Assembly (NCBI RefSeq): GCF_021021415.1
Contig: NZ_JAINWJ010000005.1
Location: 62,001 to 126,000 of the forward strand
Length of the DNA: 64,000 nt
Direction: 5' to 3'
Origin: Martelella mediterranea
GTDB taxonomy: Bacteria > Pseudomonadota > Alphaproteobacteria > Rhizobiales > Rhizobiaceae
The notes under the pieces were generated by a model. It was given only the letters and a program-made list of their open reading frames with translations, did not search any database and was not told the origin of the DNA. Numbering within the stretch: position 1 is the first letter of the stretch; each line of letters begins with the position of its first letter. The translations under genes and the position numbers were made by a program. This document shows positions 50,879 through 59,089 of this stretch, one piece after another.

Positions 50879-52552
50879 ATGCAGACGGAAACGCCAACAA
50901 CCGCGCGCTGGTTCTCAATCAGCCTTTTTTCCCTGGCGCTCGGCTTGGCATTCTTCGCCGCGTCCCTGACACCATCGCTGATCCCGCGGGCATGGCCGCT
51001 GCAGGCCGTGCTGGCCGGCCTCGTGATGGCGCTTGGCTACATGATCGGGCGGTTCTTCGTGGCGCTGTGGCGCGGATTGCAGATCCCCGAGCCGCGCGGT
51101 CGCTGGCGCGCCATCAGCCTCGCGGTGGTGAACGCCGCGGCGCTCATCCTTCTCGTCTATTGCCTGTCGATGATGACCGAATGGCAGAATTCGGTGCGCT
51201 CCCGCGTCAATATGGAGCTGCTGGAAGGCGGCACGGTGCTCGGCATCCTAGCCGTCGGGCTTGCCGTCTTCATCGTGCTGTTCCTGATCGGCGCCCTGTT
51301 TCAGAAGGCGTTCGATATCGTCCGGCTGCGGCTTTACCGGGTGATGTCGCCGCGCGCGGCCAATCTGGCCGGCGTCGTCATCGTGCTGCTGGTCGTGCTC
51401 GTGGCCAGCCGCGACTGGGTGGTGCCCGCGATCTTCGACTTCCTCGACGAAAGCTACGAGACCGCGCAGGACCTGTTCGAAACCGCCCCGCCGCCGCCGA
51501 CCGATTCCTTCATCGCGGGCGGCCCCGGCTCGCTGGCGAGCTGGGAGGCGATGGGCCAGCCCGGCCGCAACTTCGTCACCAGCGCGCCGTCGGCCGAGGA
51601 TATCGAGACCTTCACCGGCCGCCCGGCCGAACGGCCGATCCGCGTCTATGTCGGCCGGTCGCAGGCCGACGAGCCGCATGAGCGGGCGAAGATCGCGCTT
51701 GAGGAAATGCAGCGCCTCGGGGCCTTCGATCGCGCCTACCTCATGATCGCGAGCCCGACCGGCACCGGCTGGCTTGATCCCGGCGCCCACGATACGTTCG
51801 AATACATGCATAATGGCGATGTCGCGACGGTCGCGGTTCAGTACTCCTTCCTGCAATCGCCGCTGGCGCTGATCTTCGAGACCGATACCGGCCTCAGGCA
51901 GGCCACCGCGACCATGGAAGAGGTCTATCGCTACTGGCGGACCCTGCCGGAAGACAGCCGTCCGGAACTCTACATGCATGGAATCAGTCTCGGCGCGTGG
52001 TCGTCGATGTACTCCTTCAATGTGTTCCAGATGCTGGATGAACCGGTCGCCGGCGCGGTCTGGGCGGGCCCGCCCTTCCCGTCCTACCTCTGGCGTCACA
52101 CGGTGGCCGCCCGCAATGCCGGCACGCCCTATGTACTGCCCGTGATCGACAACAGCGCCGTCGTCCGCTTTTCCTCGCAATTCAGAAAACCGCAGGCGGA
52201 AGGCGATGACTGGGGCAGAGTGCGGATCAACTTCCTGCAATATGCCTCTGATCCGATTGTGTTTTTCGAGCCCAATGCAAGCTTCATCGAACCGGAGTGG
52301 ATGCGCGAGCCGCCCGCGCCCGATGTTTCGCCCTATCTGCGGTTCGTGCCCGTGGTCACCCAGTTCCAGCTTGCGCTCGACATGGCGCTTTCCAAGGCGC
52401 TGCCGGCCGGCTTCGGCCACAACTACCTCGCCCGCGACTATATCGACGCCTGGGTCGCCGTCTCCCGTCCGCAGGACTGGTCGCCGGCGCGCACAACTGC
52501 GCTGAAAGCGATCTGCAATCTGGGCAAGGATACCGGCTGCGCGGTGGAATAA
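50879..52552 (+). CDS. membrane alpha/beta hydrolase, Abhydrolase_9 family
   Basis: A 557-residue inner-membrane protein. The N-terminal part has four to five membrane helices (about 12-32, 36-58, 72-95, 110-140, 155-175). The C-terminal hydrolase domain has the nucleophile in YMHGISLGAWSS (about Ser 365), and motifs IRVYVGRSQADEPHERAKIALEEMQRLGAFDRAYLMIASPTGTGWLDP and VQYSFLQSPLALIFE. This is the Abhydrolase_9_N plus Abhydrolase_9 arrangement of COG4425. The substrate is unknown, plausibly lipids given the patatin gene upstream (inference). Confidence 0.88.
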   Translation: MQTETPTTARWFSISLFSLALGLAFFAASLTPSLIPRAWPLQAVLAGLVMALGYMIGRFFVALWRGLQIPEPRGRWRAISLAVVNAAALILLVYCLSMMTEWQNSVRSRVNMELLEGGTVLGILAVGLAVFIVLFLIGALFQKAFDIVRLRLYRVMSPRAANLAGVVIVLLVVLVASRDWVVPAIFDFLDESYETAQDLFETAPPPPTDSFIAGGPGSLASWEAMGQPGRNFVTSAPSAEDIETFTGRPAERPIRVYVGRSQADEPHERAKIALEEMQRLGAFDRAYLMIASPTGTGWLDPGAHDTFEYMHNGDVATVAVQYSFLQSPLALIFETDTGLRQATATMEEVYRYWRTLPEDSRPELYMHGISLGAWSSMYSFNVFQMLDEPVAGAVWAGPPFPSYLWRHTVAARNAGTPYVLPVIDNSAVVRFSSQFRKPQAEGDDWGRVRINFLQYASDPIVFFEPNASFIEPEWMREPPAPDVSPYLRFVPVVTQFQLALDMALSKALPAGFGHNYLARDYIDAWVAVSRPQDWSPARTTALKAICNLGKDTGCAVE

Positions 52553-52716
52553 GCCGCGCGGCGGCAGCCGTTTCTCACGGAAATGCGTGTTTTCCGCCAC
52601 ACTCATCGCTCCAAGTGCAGCGATCCCGTGATTGTGATCACGCGCCGCTATGAAGCGGCAATCCGGTCGGATAAAAGCCGTAATCGATTTACATATCACC
52701 AATACAAGAGGCTTGA

Positions 52717-53418
52717 ATGCTCGTTGATAAAACGATGTCGCGCCGGATTTTTCTTCTCGGCGCCGTTTCGACCACCGCTGTGCTTGCAGGCTGCGTCAGC
52801 CAGCGCGATATCACCCCGGTCGCCCCGCCCTCCCCACGCGTCCAGGACACCCCCTACACGGTCGCCGAGCTTGATGCCATGTATGGCCCGGTTGAGGACA
52901 ATGGCTATCTGATCCCGGCCGTGCCCTACCAGCAGATCGACCCGATCTATTATCGCCAGCGCGTGAAGGATCCGACCGGCGAAGCACCCGGCACGGTTGT
53001 CGTCGACACCCCCAACCGCTTCCTCTATCTGGTGGAAGAAAACGGCACCGCCATGCGCTATGGCGTCGGCATCGGTCGCGCCGGCTTCTCCTGGGGCGGC
53101 AATGGCGTGATCAAGTGGAAGCAGGAATGGCCGAAATGGTTCCCGCCGGCTGAAATGATCGAGCGCGACCCCAAGCTCAAGGAATACTCCGAAGCCAATG
53201 GCGGCATGCCGGCCGGCCTCATGAACCCGCTCGGCGCGCGCGCCCTTTATATCTTCGAAAACGGCAAGGACACGCTCTACCGCGTCCACGGCAATCCGGA
53301 CTGGACGTCCATCGGCAAGGCGGTCTCCTCGGGCTGCATCCGCATGCTCAACCAGGATGTGATCGACCTTTACAACCGGGTCGACAACCTGCCGACGCCG
53401 ATCGTCGTTTATCAGTGA
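52717..53418 (+). CDS. L,D-transpeptidase (YkuD) lipoprotein
   Basis: A 233-residue protein with a lipobox LAGC at about residues 24-27 and an N-terminal SRRIFLLG that could also be a Tat signal. The YkuD catalytic domain (about 95-233) holds the histidine in YRVHGNPDWTSIG and the catalytic cysteine in SSGCIRM. Family enzymes make 3-3 cross-links in peptidoglycan or attach proteins to it; alphaproteobacteria with polar growth carry many. The start follows AAGAGG. A second in-frame ATG at 52735 would shorten the N terminus. Confidence 0.92.
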   Translation: MLVDKTMSRRIFLLGAVSTTAVLAGCVSQRDITPVAPPSPRVQDTPYTVAELDAMYGPVEDNGYLIPAVPYQQIDPIYYRQRVKDPTGEAPGTVVVDTPNRFLYLVEENGTAMRYGVGIGRAGFSWGGNGVIKWKQEWPKWFPPAEMIERDPKLKEYSEANGGMPAGLMNPLGARALYIFENGKDTLYRVHGNPDWTSIGKAVSSGCIRMLNQDVIDLYNRVDNLPTPIVVYQ

Positions 53419-53464
53419 ATTGCATCGGCACCGGTTTTCCGGCAGGGCTATCGCATATGGCGTA

Positions 53465-53636
53465 GCAGCTTGCTCCCATTACTCTCTCCCGCTGGCGGGA
53501 GAGATGCCCCGAAAGGGGCAGTGAGGGTGGCGCAGTGCTTCAGATCGTGAGAGCGCTCGCGGTGAAAGTCTCCCCCCTCACTGTCGCTGTCGCGACATCT
53601 CTCCCCTCCGGGGCGAGAAGATTGGGGAGCTATGCG
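53465..53636. repeat. 172-base dispersed repeat, copy 2 (RIME-like)
   Basis: Nearly identical to 28752-28923, from GCAGCTTGCTCCC through the three hairpins to GGGGAGCTATGCG. The main differences lie in the middle (GCAGTGCTTCAGATCGTGAGAG against GCGGCATCTCGTCTCGTGAGG region). It again lies between convergent 3' ends, here of the L,D-transpeptidase and the HxlR gene. No gene is visible in 53419-53689. Confidence 0.88.
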
Positions 53637-53689
53637 ACAAAGTCATATGCGATAGTCCCCGGTTTTTCGGGGGCATCTGTCATAGCCCG

Positions 53690-54091
53690 TTACCGGGCGT
53701 CGTAGGTTTCCCGTGACGCCTCAATCCTACCGATATTGTCCCGCACCCAGTCGCCAAGACGCAGCACCGGCTCGCTCAGCGAAAGTCCGAGCTCGGTCAG
53801 GGCATATTCCACCTGCGGCGGGCTGGTCGGATAGGTGGTTCGGCTGATCAGCCCGTCCCGCTCCAGCGCCTTCAGCACCCGCGTCAGCATCTGCTGGGAA
53901 ATCCCGTCGATCTTGCGCTTCAGGACGCTGAACCGACACGGCCCGTCAATCAGCACGATGATGATCAGCATCGACCATTTGTCGCCGACGCGCTGCAGGA
54001 TGGGCGCGACATTTCGACACCGTTCCAGAACATGTCTGGTTTCGGGCCTTGTTTCGGGCTTTGTTTCGGGCTTTGATCCCGTATTAGTCAT
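53690..54091 (-). CDS. HxlR-family transcriptional regulator
   Basis: A 133-residue winged-helix regulator. Core strings are PILQRVGDKWSMLIIIVLIDGPCRFSVLKRKIDGISQQMLTRVLKALERDGLISR and VEYALTELG. HxlR proteins often sense electrophiles or formaldehyde through an N-terminal Cys; here a Cys is present in HVLERCRNVAP. The N terminus holds a tandem KPETKPETRPETR stretch. ATG 54091 is chosen; an earlier start at 54133 is possible. It is divergent from an FMN reductase gene, its likely target. Confidence 0.92.
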   Translation of the reverse strand: MTNTGSKPETKPETRPETRHVLERCRNVAPILQRVGDKWSMLIIIVLIDGPCRFSVLKRKIDGISQQMLTRVLKALERDGLISRTTYPTSPPQVEYALTELGLSLSEPVLRLGDWVRDNIGRIEASRETYDAR

Positions 54092-54264
54092 CTCGATGTG
54101 ACCTGGTTCCAAGAAATTGCGTTCTTGCATCAAGGTATGCGGTCATTTAATTTTAGCAAGTCATTTTTTGTGACCTTCATGGTCGCGTTCCTCCCCGGAA
54201 ATGACACCCATTAAGGGTTTTGAATTTGAAGACCGGCGCGCCCGCGCCGGCAAGGAGAATGATT

Positions 54265-54831
54265 GTGAAACTGAACATCATCATCGGCAGCACCCGTCCC
54301 GGCCGCGTCAGCCCCAAGATCGCAAAATGGGTCGAAAGCGCTGCCCGCGAACATGGCAAGTTCGAGGTCGAACTGGTCGACCTCGTCGATTTCAACCTGC
54401 CTCTGCTCGATGAAGCGGCGCATCCGCGCATGCAGAAATACGAACATGAACACAGCAAGAAATGGAGCGCCAGCGTTCAGGCGGCCGATGCCTTCGTCTT
54501 CGTTACGCCGGAATACGACTATTTTCCGCCGGCAGCATTGATCAACGCCATCCAGGCGCTTTCGCTGGAATGGGGCTACAAGCCGGCCGGCGTCGTCAGC
54601 TATGGCGGCATTTCGGGCGGCCTTCGCTCCGCGCAGGAACTTCGCACGCTGCTCGGCAATCTCAATGCCCATGCCATTCCGCAGGTCGTTCCGGTTCCTC
54701 TGTTTCCCAAATTCATCAGCGAAGACGGCGTATTCACGCCCAACGACGAAATGAACGCGGGCGCCAAGGGCATGCTCGATGAGCTGTTCAAATGGGCCGG
54801 GCCGCTGGCGACGATCCGCAGCGCTGGCTGA
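54265..54831 (+). CDS. NAD(P)H-dependent FMN reductase / quinone reductase
   Basis: A 188-residue flavodoxin-fold enzyme. The phosphate loop is GSTRPGR (about 8-14), and TPEYDYFPPAALINAIQALSLEW is the family signature, with the GGISGGLRSAQ segment following. Such enzymes reduce quinones, azo dyes or chromate with bound FMN. The best start is GTG 54265, because AAGGAG lies seven bases before it; an ATG at 54259 would be too close to that site. Divergent from the HxlR regulator, which probably controls it. Confidence 0.9.
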   Translation: MKLNIIIGSTRPGRVSPKIAKWVESAAREHGKFEVELVDLVDFNLPLLDEAAHPRMQKYEHEHSKKWSASVQAADAFVFVTPEYDYFPPAALINAIQALSLEWGYKPAGVVSYGGISGGLRSAQELRTLLGNLNAHAIPQVVPVPLFPKFISEDGVFTPNDEMNAGAKGMLDELFKWAGPLATIRSAG

Positions 54832-55012
54832 TTCGGCTCGGACGTGATTGCGGTCCGCATCCACAACGACCGCAAACGCGAAAATCGCAGAAATTTCACG
54901 AACCCGAAGCATATCCGTCACAAATGACGTGGATAGACCCGCCCGCCGCTTGAAACCGGCGGGCGTTTTGTCATTCTGCAGCCCGACGGAGACCCGGTTG
55001 GAGGAATGACGC

Positions 55013-55687
55013 ATGGACATTCGCCGCATGAAAGTCTGGCTGCTTGGCTCCCATGAGCCCCTGCCGTTCGATCCCCGAGAGACCCAGCCCGATTGCCTCT
55101 GTCTTGCCGTTGCCGGCGAGAGGGACCTTGCCGGTCGCGTCGCCTCGCTTCGCAATCTGCTACCGTCGCTGCCGATCTTCCTGATCTGCGAGCCGATCTC
55201 CAAGGCCTATAATATCGCGGACTTCTCCGAGGCCGCGAAATGCGCGCCGGACGGCATCATCCTGCGCGGCGTCGAAAGCGCCGCCCGGATACAGATGGCC
55301 GAGACGCTGCTGAGGGTCGCCGAGGCCCGCGAAGGCCTGACCGAGAACGCGATCGCCCTGATCGCGATGATCGGCGACAATGGCGGCGGCCTGCTGAACG
55401 CCCGCCACTTCATCCACAAGCTCGGCCGCCTGATCGCACTCGGCTATGATGCCGAGCCGCTGGACGGCGAAACGGCGGACAGTGACATCGCCCGCCACGG
55501 CGCGGTGGCGACCATGCTGGCGGCGCGCAATCTCGGCATACCGGCCATCGATTTTTCGGGCGCTGGAAGCGCCACCGCCGCCTTCAAAACCGCCTGCCAC
55601 CAGTCCGCCCGCACCGGCTTCACCGGCAAGCTGACCGGCAATCCCGACCATATCGGCATCATCAAACACGCCTTCGGCGCCGCCTGA
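55013..55687 (+). CDS. CitE/HpcH-HpaI-aldolase-like protein, divergent
   Basis: A 224-residue protein that I assign only tentatively. The C-terminal part (AARNLGIPAIDFSGAG ... SARTGFTGKLTGNPDHIGIIKHAFG) aligns with the end of CitE-type lyases (GIPAID ... GF.GK..IHP.QV...N.AF), and APDGIILRGVESAARIQMAETLL matches their middle strands. The usual IHPxQ reads TGNPDH and no clear GTEDL-like metal site is seen, so activity may be lost or changed. GGAGG lies eight bases before the ATG. It is monocistronic. Confidence 0.6.
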   Translation: MDIRRMKVWLLGSHEPLPFDPRETQPDCLCLAVAGERDLAGRVASLRNLLPSLPIFLICEPISKAYNIADFSEAAKCAPDGIILRGVESAARIQMAETLLRVAEAREGLTENAIALIAMIGDNGGGLLNARHFIHKLGRLIALGYDAEPLDGETADSDIARHGAVATMLAARNLGIPAIDFSGAGSATAAFKTACHQSARTGFTGKLTGNPDHIGIIKHAFGAA

Positions 55688-55769
55688 GGCCGATCGGCAG
55701 GTTCGGGTGATCCGCCGTGAGTACAACCACGGCGAAAACGTCGGGCGCCCGCAGCGTCCCTGAATTGCC

Positions 55770-56378
55770 TCAGCCGCGCCTTGGACGCTTCATCTGGAAC
55801 GGCGTGCCGCACTCGGCATAGTCCAGATAGCCCATGCGACCGACAGGGCGGATCCTGGCCATATCGAGAAGACCATTCTCGCCGATTGCTTCGTCGCGGA
55901 TGTGGATGCCGACCACCTGACCGAACACCAGCCTGCTCTCGGTGGAAAACCCCTCAAGCGTGGGAGCCGCCATCATCCGGGTCACGCGGCACTCAAGCGC
56001 CGCATAGGCTTCGCCCACGAAGGCGGCGTCCACCAGTTGCCCGTTGACGGCGGTCAGGCCGGCCGCCTCGAACTCGCTCTCGCCGCGCGACAGGGGCGCG
56101 GAGGTTGTGTTCATCTGTTCGGCGAGGTCGCGGCTCACGAGACTGGCGGTGAACATGCCGGTCTCCTCGATATTGGTGAAGCTGTCCTTGACCGTGTCGG
56201 AGGAAAACATCACCACCGGCGGCGCGGACGAGACCGCGTTGAAAAACGAATAGGGCGCCAGATTGTCCTTGCCGTCCCGGCCGCGCGAGCCGATCCAGCC
56301 GATCGGCCGCGGCGCGACGATCGCCTTGAACGGATCGTGCGGCATGCCATGGGCATTGGTGTCGGTGGTGTAAAACAT
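55770..56378 (-). CDS. flavin reductase-like FMN-binding protein
   Basis: A 202-residue protein of the flavoredoxin/DIM6 branch. Marks are IVAPRPIGWIGSRGRDGKDNLAPYSFFNAVSSAPPVVMFSS (flavin-binding loops), SFTNIEETGMFTASLVS and the C-terminal RMGYLDYAE. It probably reduces or binds FMN in the cytoplasm. It starts two bases after the nitroreductase stop, so the two are co-translated and may act on the same substrates. Confidence 0.88.
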   Translation of the reverse strand: MFYTTDTNAHGMPHDPFKAIVAPRPIGWIGSRGRDGKDNLAPYSFFNAVSSAPPVVMFSSDTVKDSFTNIEETGMFTASLVSRDLAEQMNTTSAPLSRGESEFEAAGLTAVNGQLVDAAFVGEAYAALECRVTRMMAAPTLEGFSTESRLVFGQVVGIHIRDEAIGENGLLDMARIRPVGRMGYLDYAECGTPFQMKRPRRG

Positions 56379-56380
56379 GA

Positions 56381-56965
56381 TCAGGCCTCTCCGCGCCAGG
56401 TGACGATATCTTCCAGCGCCGGCCGCACGCGCTCGAACGGCGCTTCCGTGCGGGTGCCGATATGGATAAAGCCGGCGATCTTCTCGTCCGCTTCCAGGCC
56501 CAGCGCCGGCTTGGCGCGCTCATCGAAGGCGTACCATTCGGTGAGCCAGGTCGCGCCGTAGCCAAAGGCATTGGCCGCGACCACGAGATTGTAGCAGACC
56601 GCGCCCGCCGACATTACCTGTTCCCATTCCGGGATCTTGGGATGAACCGCCGCCCGGCTGACGACAGCGATCACCAACGGCGCGCGCGAAAGCCGCTCGC
56701 GCTCCAGCTTCAGCCGCTCCGCCGAGGCTTCCGGATCGTCCGTCTTGACGATATCGGCGAGCTTCTCGCCCGCTTCCTCGCGCGCCGCGCCGGCAAAGAC
56801 GATGAAGCGCCAGGGCGCGAGTTTGCCGTGATCGGGAACACGCGAGGCGATGGTCAGCATTTCCGCTATCTCGCCGCGGTTCGGACCGGGGGCCGCAAGC
56901 TGCAGCACCGGCGTCGAGCGGCGGGTTTTCAGGAAATCGATGAGGGTGTCATTCTTGGCAGTCAC
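56381..56965 (-). CDS. nitroreductase-family protein (YdjA-like)
   Basis: A 194-residue FMN-dependent oxidoreductase. Seen are LKTRRSTPVLQL, RVPDHGKLAPWRFIVF (the YdjA-type FMN loop), EWEQVMSAGAVCYNLVVAANAFGYGATWLT and GFIHIGT. The start is GTG 56965, since GAGG is six bases before it; GTG 56977 is the alternative. It forms a two-gene operon with the flavin reductase. Confidence 0.9.
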   Translation of the reverse strand: MTAKNDTLIDFLKTRRSTPVLQLAAPGPNRGEIAEMLTIASRVPDHGKLAPWRFIVFAGAAREEAGEKLADIVKTDDPEASAERLKLERERLSRAPLVIAVVSRAAVHPKIPEWEQVMSAGAVCYNLVVAANAFGYGATWLTEWYAFDERAKPALGLEADEKIAGFIHIGTRTEAPFERVRPALEDIVTWRGEA

Positions 56966-57086
56966 GGCGGGCCTCACTCAATCAAAAAATCATGCGACGC
57001 TCTTGAAAACGCCACGATATTCGGGTCACTACGCAATCGGACATTGAAGTGAACACTTGCGTCAGGCAAGTCAACCGGCGAGCAGC

Positions 57087-58046
57087 ATGTTTCCGCACAG
57101 AACGCCCAGACATCAGACCCTTCGCCCCCTCGTCGCAGTCATGGCCGGGCTTTTGCTGGCCGTGCCGGCCGCGGCGCTCGCCCAGAGCACGCCATCGGTT
57201 CACTCCGACGATCCCTTCTCCCTGATGCGGGGAACGCAACAGCCCGGCGAAAAACGCCCGGTGAAGCTCGAGGCGCGGTTGGCCGAGGACGGCCATGTGA
57301 TGCGCGACGGCCTGTTCTGGCGGGTGTTCACCACCATTCCCGATACCAGCGGCCGATTGCGGCTGGTCGCATCGGCCGAAGGCGGCAGCAAAACCATCGA
57401 GCTTTCCCCCGGCGACTATTTCATCAACTGCGCCTTCGGCCGCGCTTCGGCAACGCGCAAGGTGCGCATCGCTCACGAGGCCGGCCAGGCGGAGCAGATT
57501 TCCTTTGTGCTGAACGCCGGCGGGCTGATGCTCAATGCCCGGCTCGGCGACGGCAAGCCCGCCAGCGCCAGCGAACTTCGCTTCTCGGTCTATGAAGACC
57601 GCGATGACCGCCGCGAACTGGTGGCCGAGGATATCGCGCCCGGCAGCATTCTGCGCCTGCGCGCCGGTACCTATGACGTGGTATCCTCCTATGGCTCGCT
57701 GAATGCAGAGACCCATGCCAGATTGAAGGTCAAGGCCGGCGAGATCACCGACGCCAAGTTGAAGATCAACGCCGCGGAGGTGACGTTGAAGCTGGCCGGC
57801 GAGGCCGGTGGCGAAGCGCTCGCCGACACGGCCTGGACGGTGCTCGGCGCCTCCGGTGACGTGCTGACCGAAAGCAGCAACGCGATGCCGACGATGATCC
57901 TCGCCGAAGGCAGCTACACCGCCGTTGCCCGCAACCAGGACAGCCTCTTTGAGAAGACCTTCACGGTCTCCTCCGCCGGCACCGAGGATGTCGAGCTGCT
58001 GCTGTCCGAAAACAAGGCGAACACCGATGGCGACGCATTCGATTAG
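57087..58046 (+). CDS. exported protein with three internal beta-rich repeats, function unknown
   Basis: About 319 residues with a signal peptide (ending AAALAQ, about 33). The mature part shows three repeats of roughly 85-90 residues. Each starts with a K/L-rich strand (KLEARLAEDG, MLNARLGDG, TLKLAGEAGG), then FWRVF / RFSVYE / AWTVLG, then a strand pair around SPGDYFINCAFG / RAGTYDVVSSYG / AEGSYTAVARN, and ends with an acidic strand. The repeats look like stacked beta-sandwiches. I do not recognise a named family beyond rhizobial hypothetical proteins. A TTG at 57057 could extend the N terminus. Confidence 0.75.
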   Translation: MFPHRTPRHQTLRPLVAVMAGLLLAVPAAALAQSTPSVHSDDPFSLMRGTQQPGEKRPVKLEARLAEDGHVMRDGLFWRVFTTIPDTSGRLRLVASAEGGSKTIELSPGDYFINCAFGRASATRKVRIAHEAGQAEQISFVLNAGGLMLNARLGDGKPASASELRFSVYEDRDDRRELVAEDIAPGSILRLRAGTYDVVSSYGSLNAETHARLKVKAGEITDAKLKINAAEVTLKLAGEAGGEALADTAWTVLGASGDVLTESSNAMPTMILAEGSYTAVARNQDSLFEKTFTVSSAGTEDVELLLSENKANTDGDAFD

Positions 58047-58156
58047 TCGCCCTGCCTCTACCCCTGCCAAACGGCCCCTTGCAACTTCTTTAGGTTGTAT
58101 TCTTTCATCAGAGCAGCCAAGGAGATACCATTCAGACAAATCGCGGGAGTCAAGAT

Positions 58157-59011
58157 TTGCTGGTATATGCAATCAGCCTTAGAGAACATGCAGACAGGCG
58201 TCAGCATCTCGCAGACGCGTGCGATGCGGCCGGTCTGAACGTGGTGTGGTTCGATGCGGTCGATGGCCGCACGGTTTCGAGCGACGAGATCGCAAGCCGA
58301 GAGACCTACCCCGAAGCCGGAAGTTACCCGCTCACGCCCACCCAGTACGGCTGCTATCTCAGTCATGTCAGATGCTGGCAGGCTTTCCTGGAAACGGAGG
58401 CTCCGTTCGTCGCGATCTTCGAGGATGATGTCCATCTTGCCGACGACATCGGCCCGTTTCTGCAACAGGCGGAAGACCGGTTTCCCGAGAACGGCGATAT
58501 CGTCAAGCTGGAGACGTGTCTTCAGCCTGTCAGACTCGAAAGCCGCCCCGAGAACACTGTTTTGGGGCGTGACCTCTATCGGCTGAAAGGCAAGCATCTG
58601 GGTTCGGCCGCCTATATTCTCAGCCGAAAAGGCGCCCGCAAACTACTGGAAAACAGCGAGAAATTCGCCATGGGCGTCGACGCGGTCATGTTCAATCCGC
58701 GCGCCCGGCTGAAGCATAGCATGGTCAACTACCAGGTCGATCCGGCCATCTGCATTCAAGACGACATCGGCCATCGCTGCGGCCTGCCAAGTCTCGGCTT
58801 TTTCTCGGTCAATCCCATTCGCGAAAGCCGGAAATCGCGCGGCGCCAATCCGGTCGAATACGGAGACTATCTGATCCGCGACTGCCTGCGTCGAACGAAG
58901 CTGCAACTGGGTTATCTGATCGGCGGCTGTCGGAAGCGAACCGTGGATTTTCGCCAAAACGCTGCCCGATCTTGCCAGAACGCGAAGCCGAGCTATAAAG
59001 CTGCATTGTAG
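58157..59011 (+). CDS. glycosyltransferase family 25 protein (LPS-type), copy 1
   Basis: A 284-residue enzyme of the LgtB/LOS glycosyltransferase family. Marks are VYAISLREHADRRQHL, FDAVDGRTVSSDEI, GCYLSHVRCWQAFLETEAPFVAIFEDDVHL (with the DxD-like EDDV) and a central GSAAYILSRKGARKLL. It probably adds a galactose- or glucose-type sugar to a surface glycolipid. The start is TTG 58157 with GGGAG seven bases upstream. The C-terminal 50 residues are basic and variable. It is followed by a paralogue. Confidence 0.88.
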   Translation: MLVYAISLREHADRRQHLADACDAAGLNVVWFDAVDGRTVSSDEIASRETYPEAGSYPLTPTQYGCYLSHVRCWQAFLETEAPFVAIFEDDVHLADDIGPFLQQAEDRFPENGDIVKLETCLQPVRLESRPENTVLGRDLYRLKGKHLGSAAYILSRKGARKLLENSEKFAMGVDAVMFNPRARLKHSMVNYQVDPAICIQDDIGHRCGLPSLGFFSVNPIRESRKSRGANPVEYGDYLIRDCLRRTKLQLGYLIGGCRKRTVDFRQNAARSCQNAKPSYKAAL

Positions 59012-59089
59012 TCCGGGAGCTTTTCTGCGAATCGCCGAAACACTCCGTTTCATTATTCCAGAGGCGATCCGCCAGCGCGAAAGGGCTCC

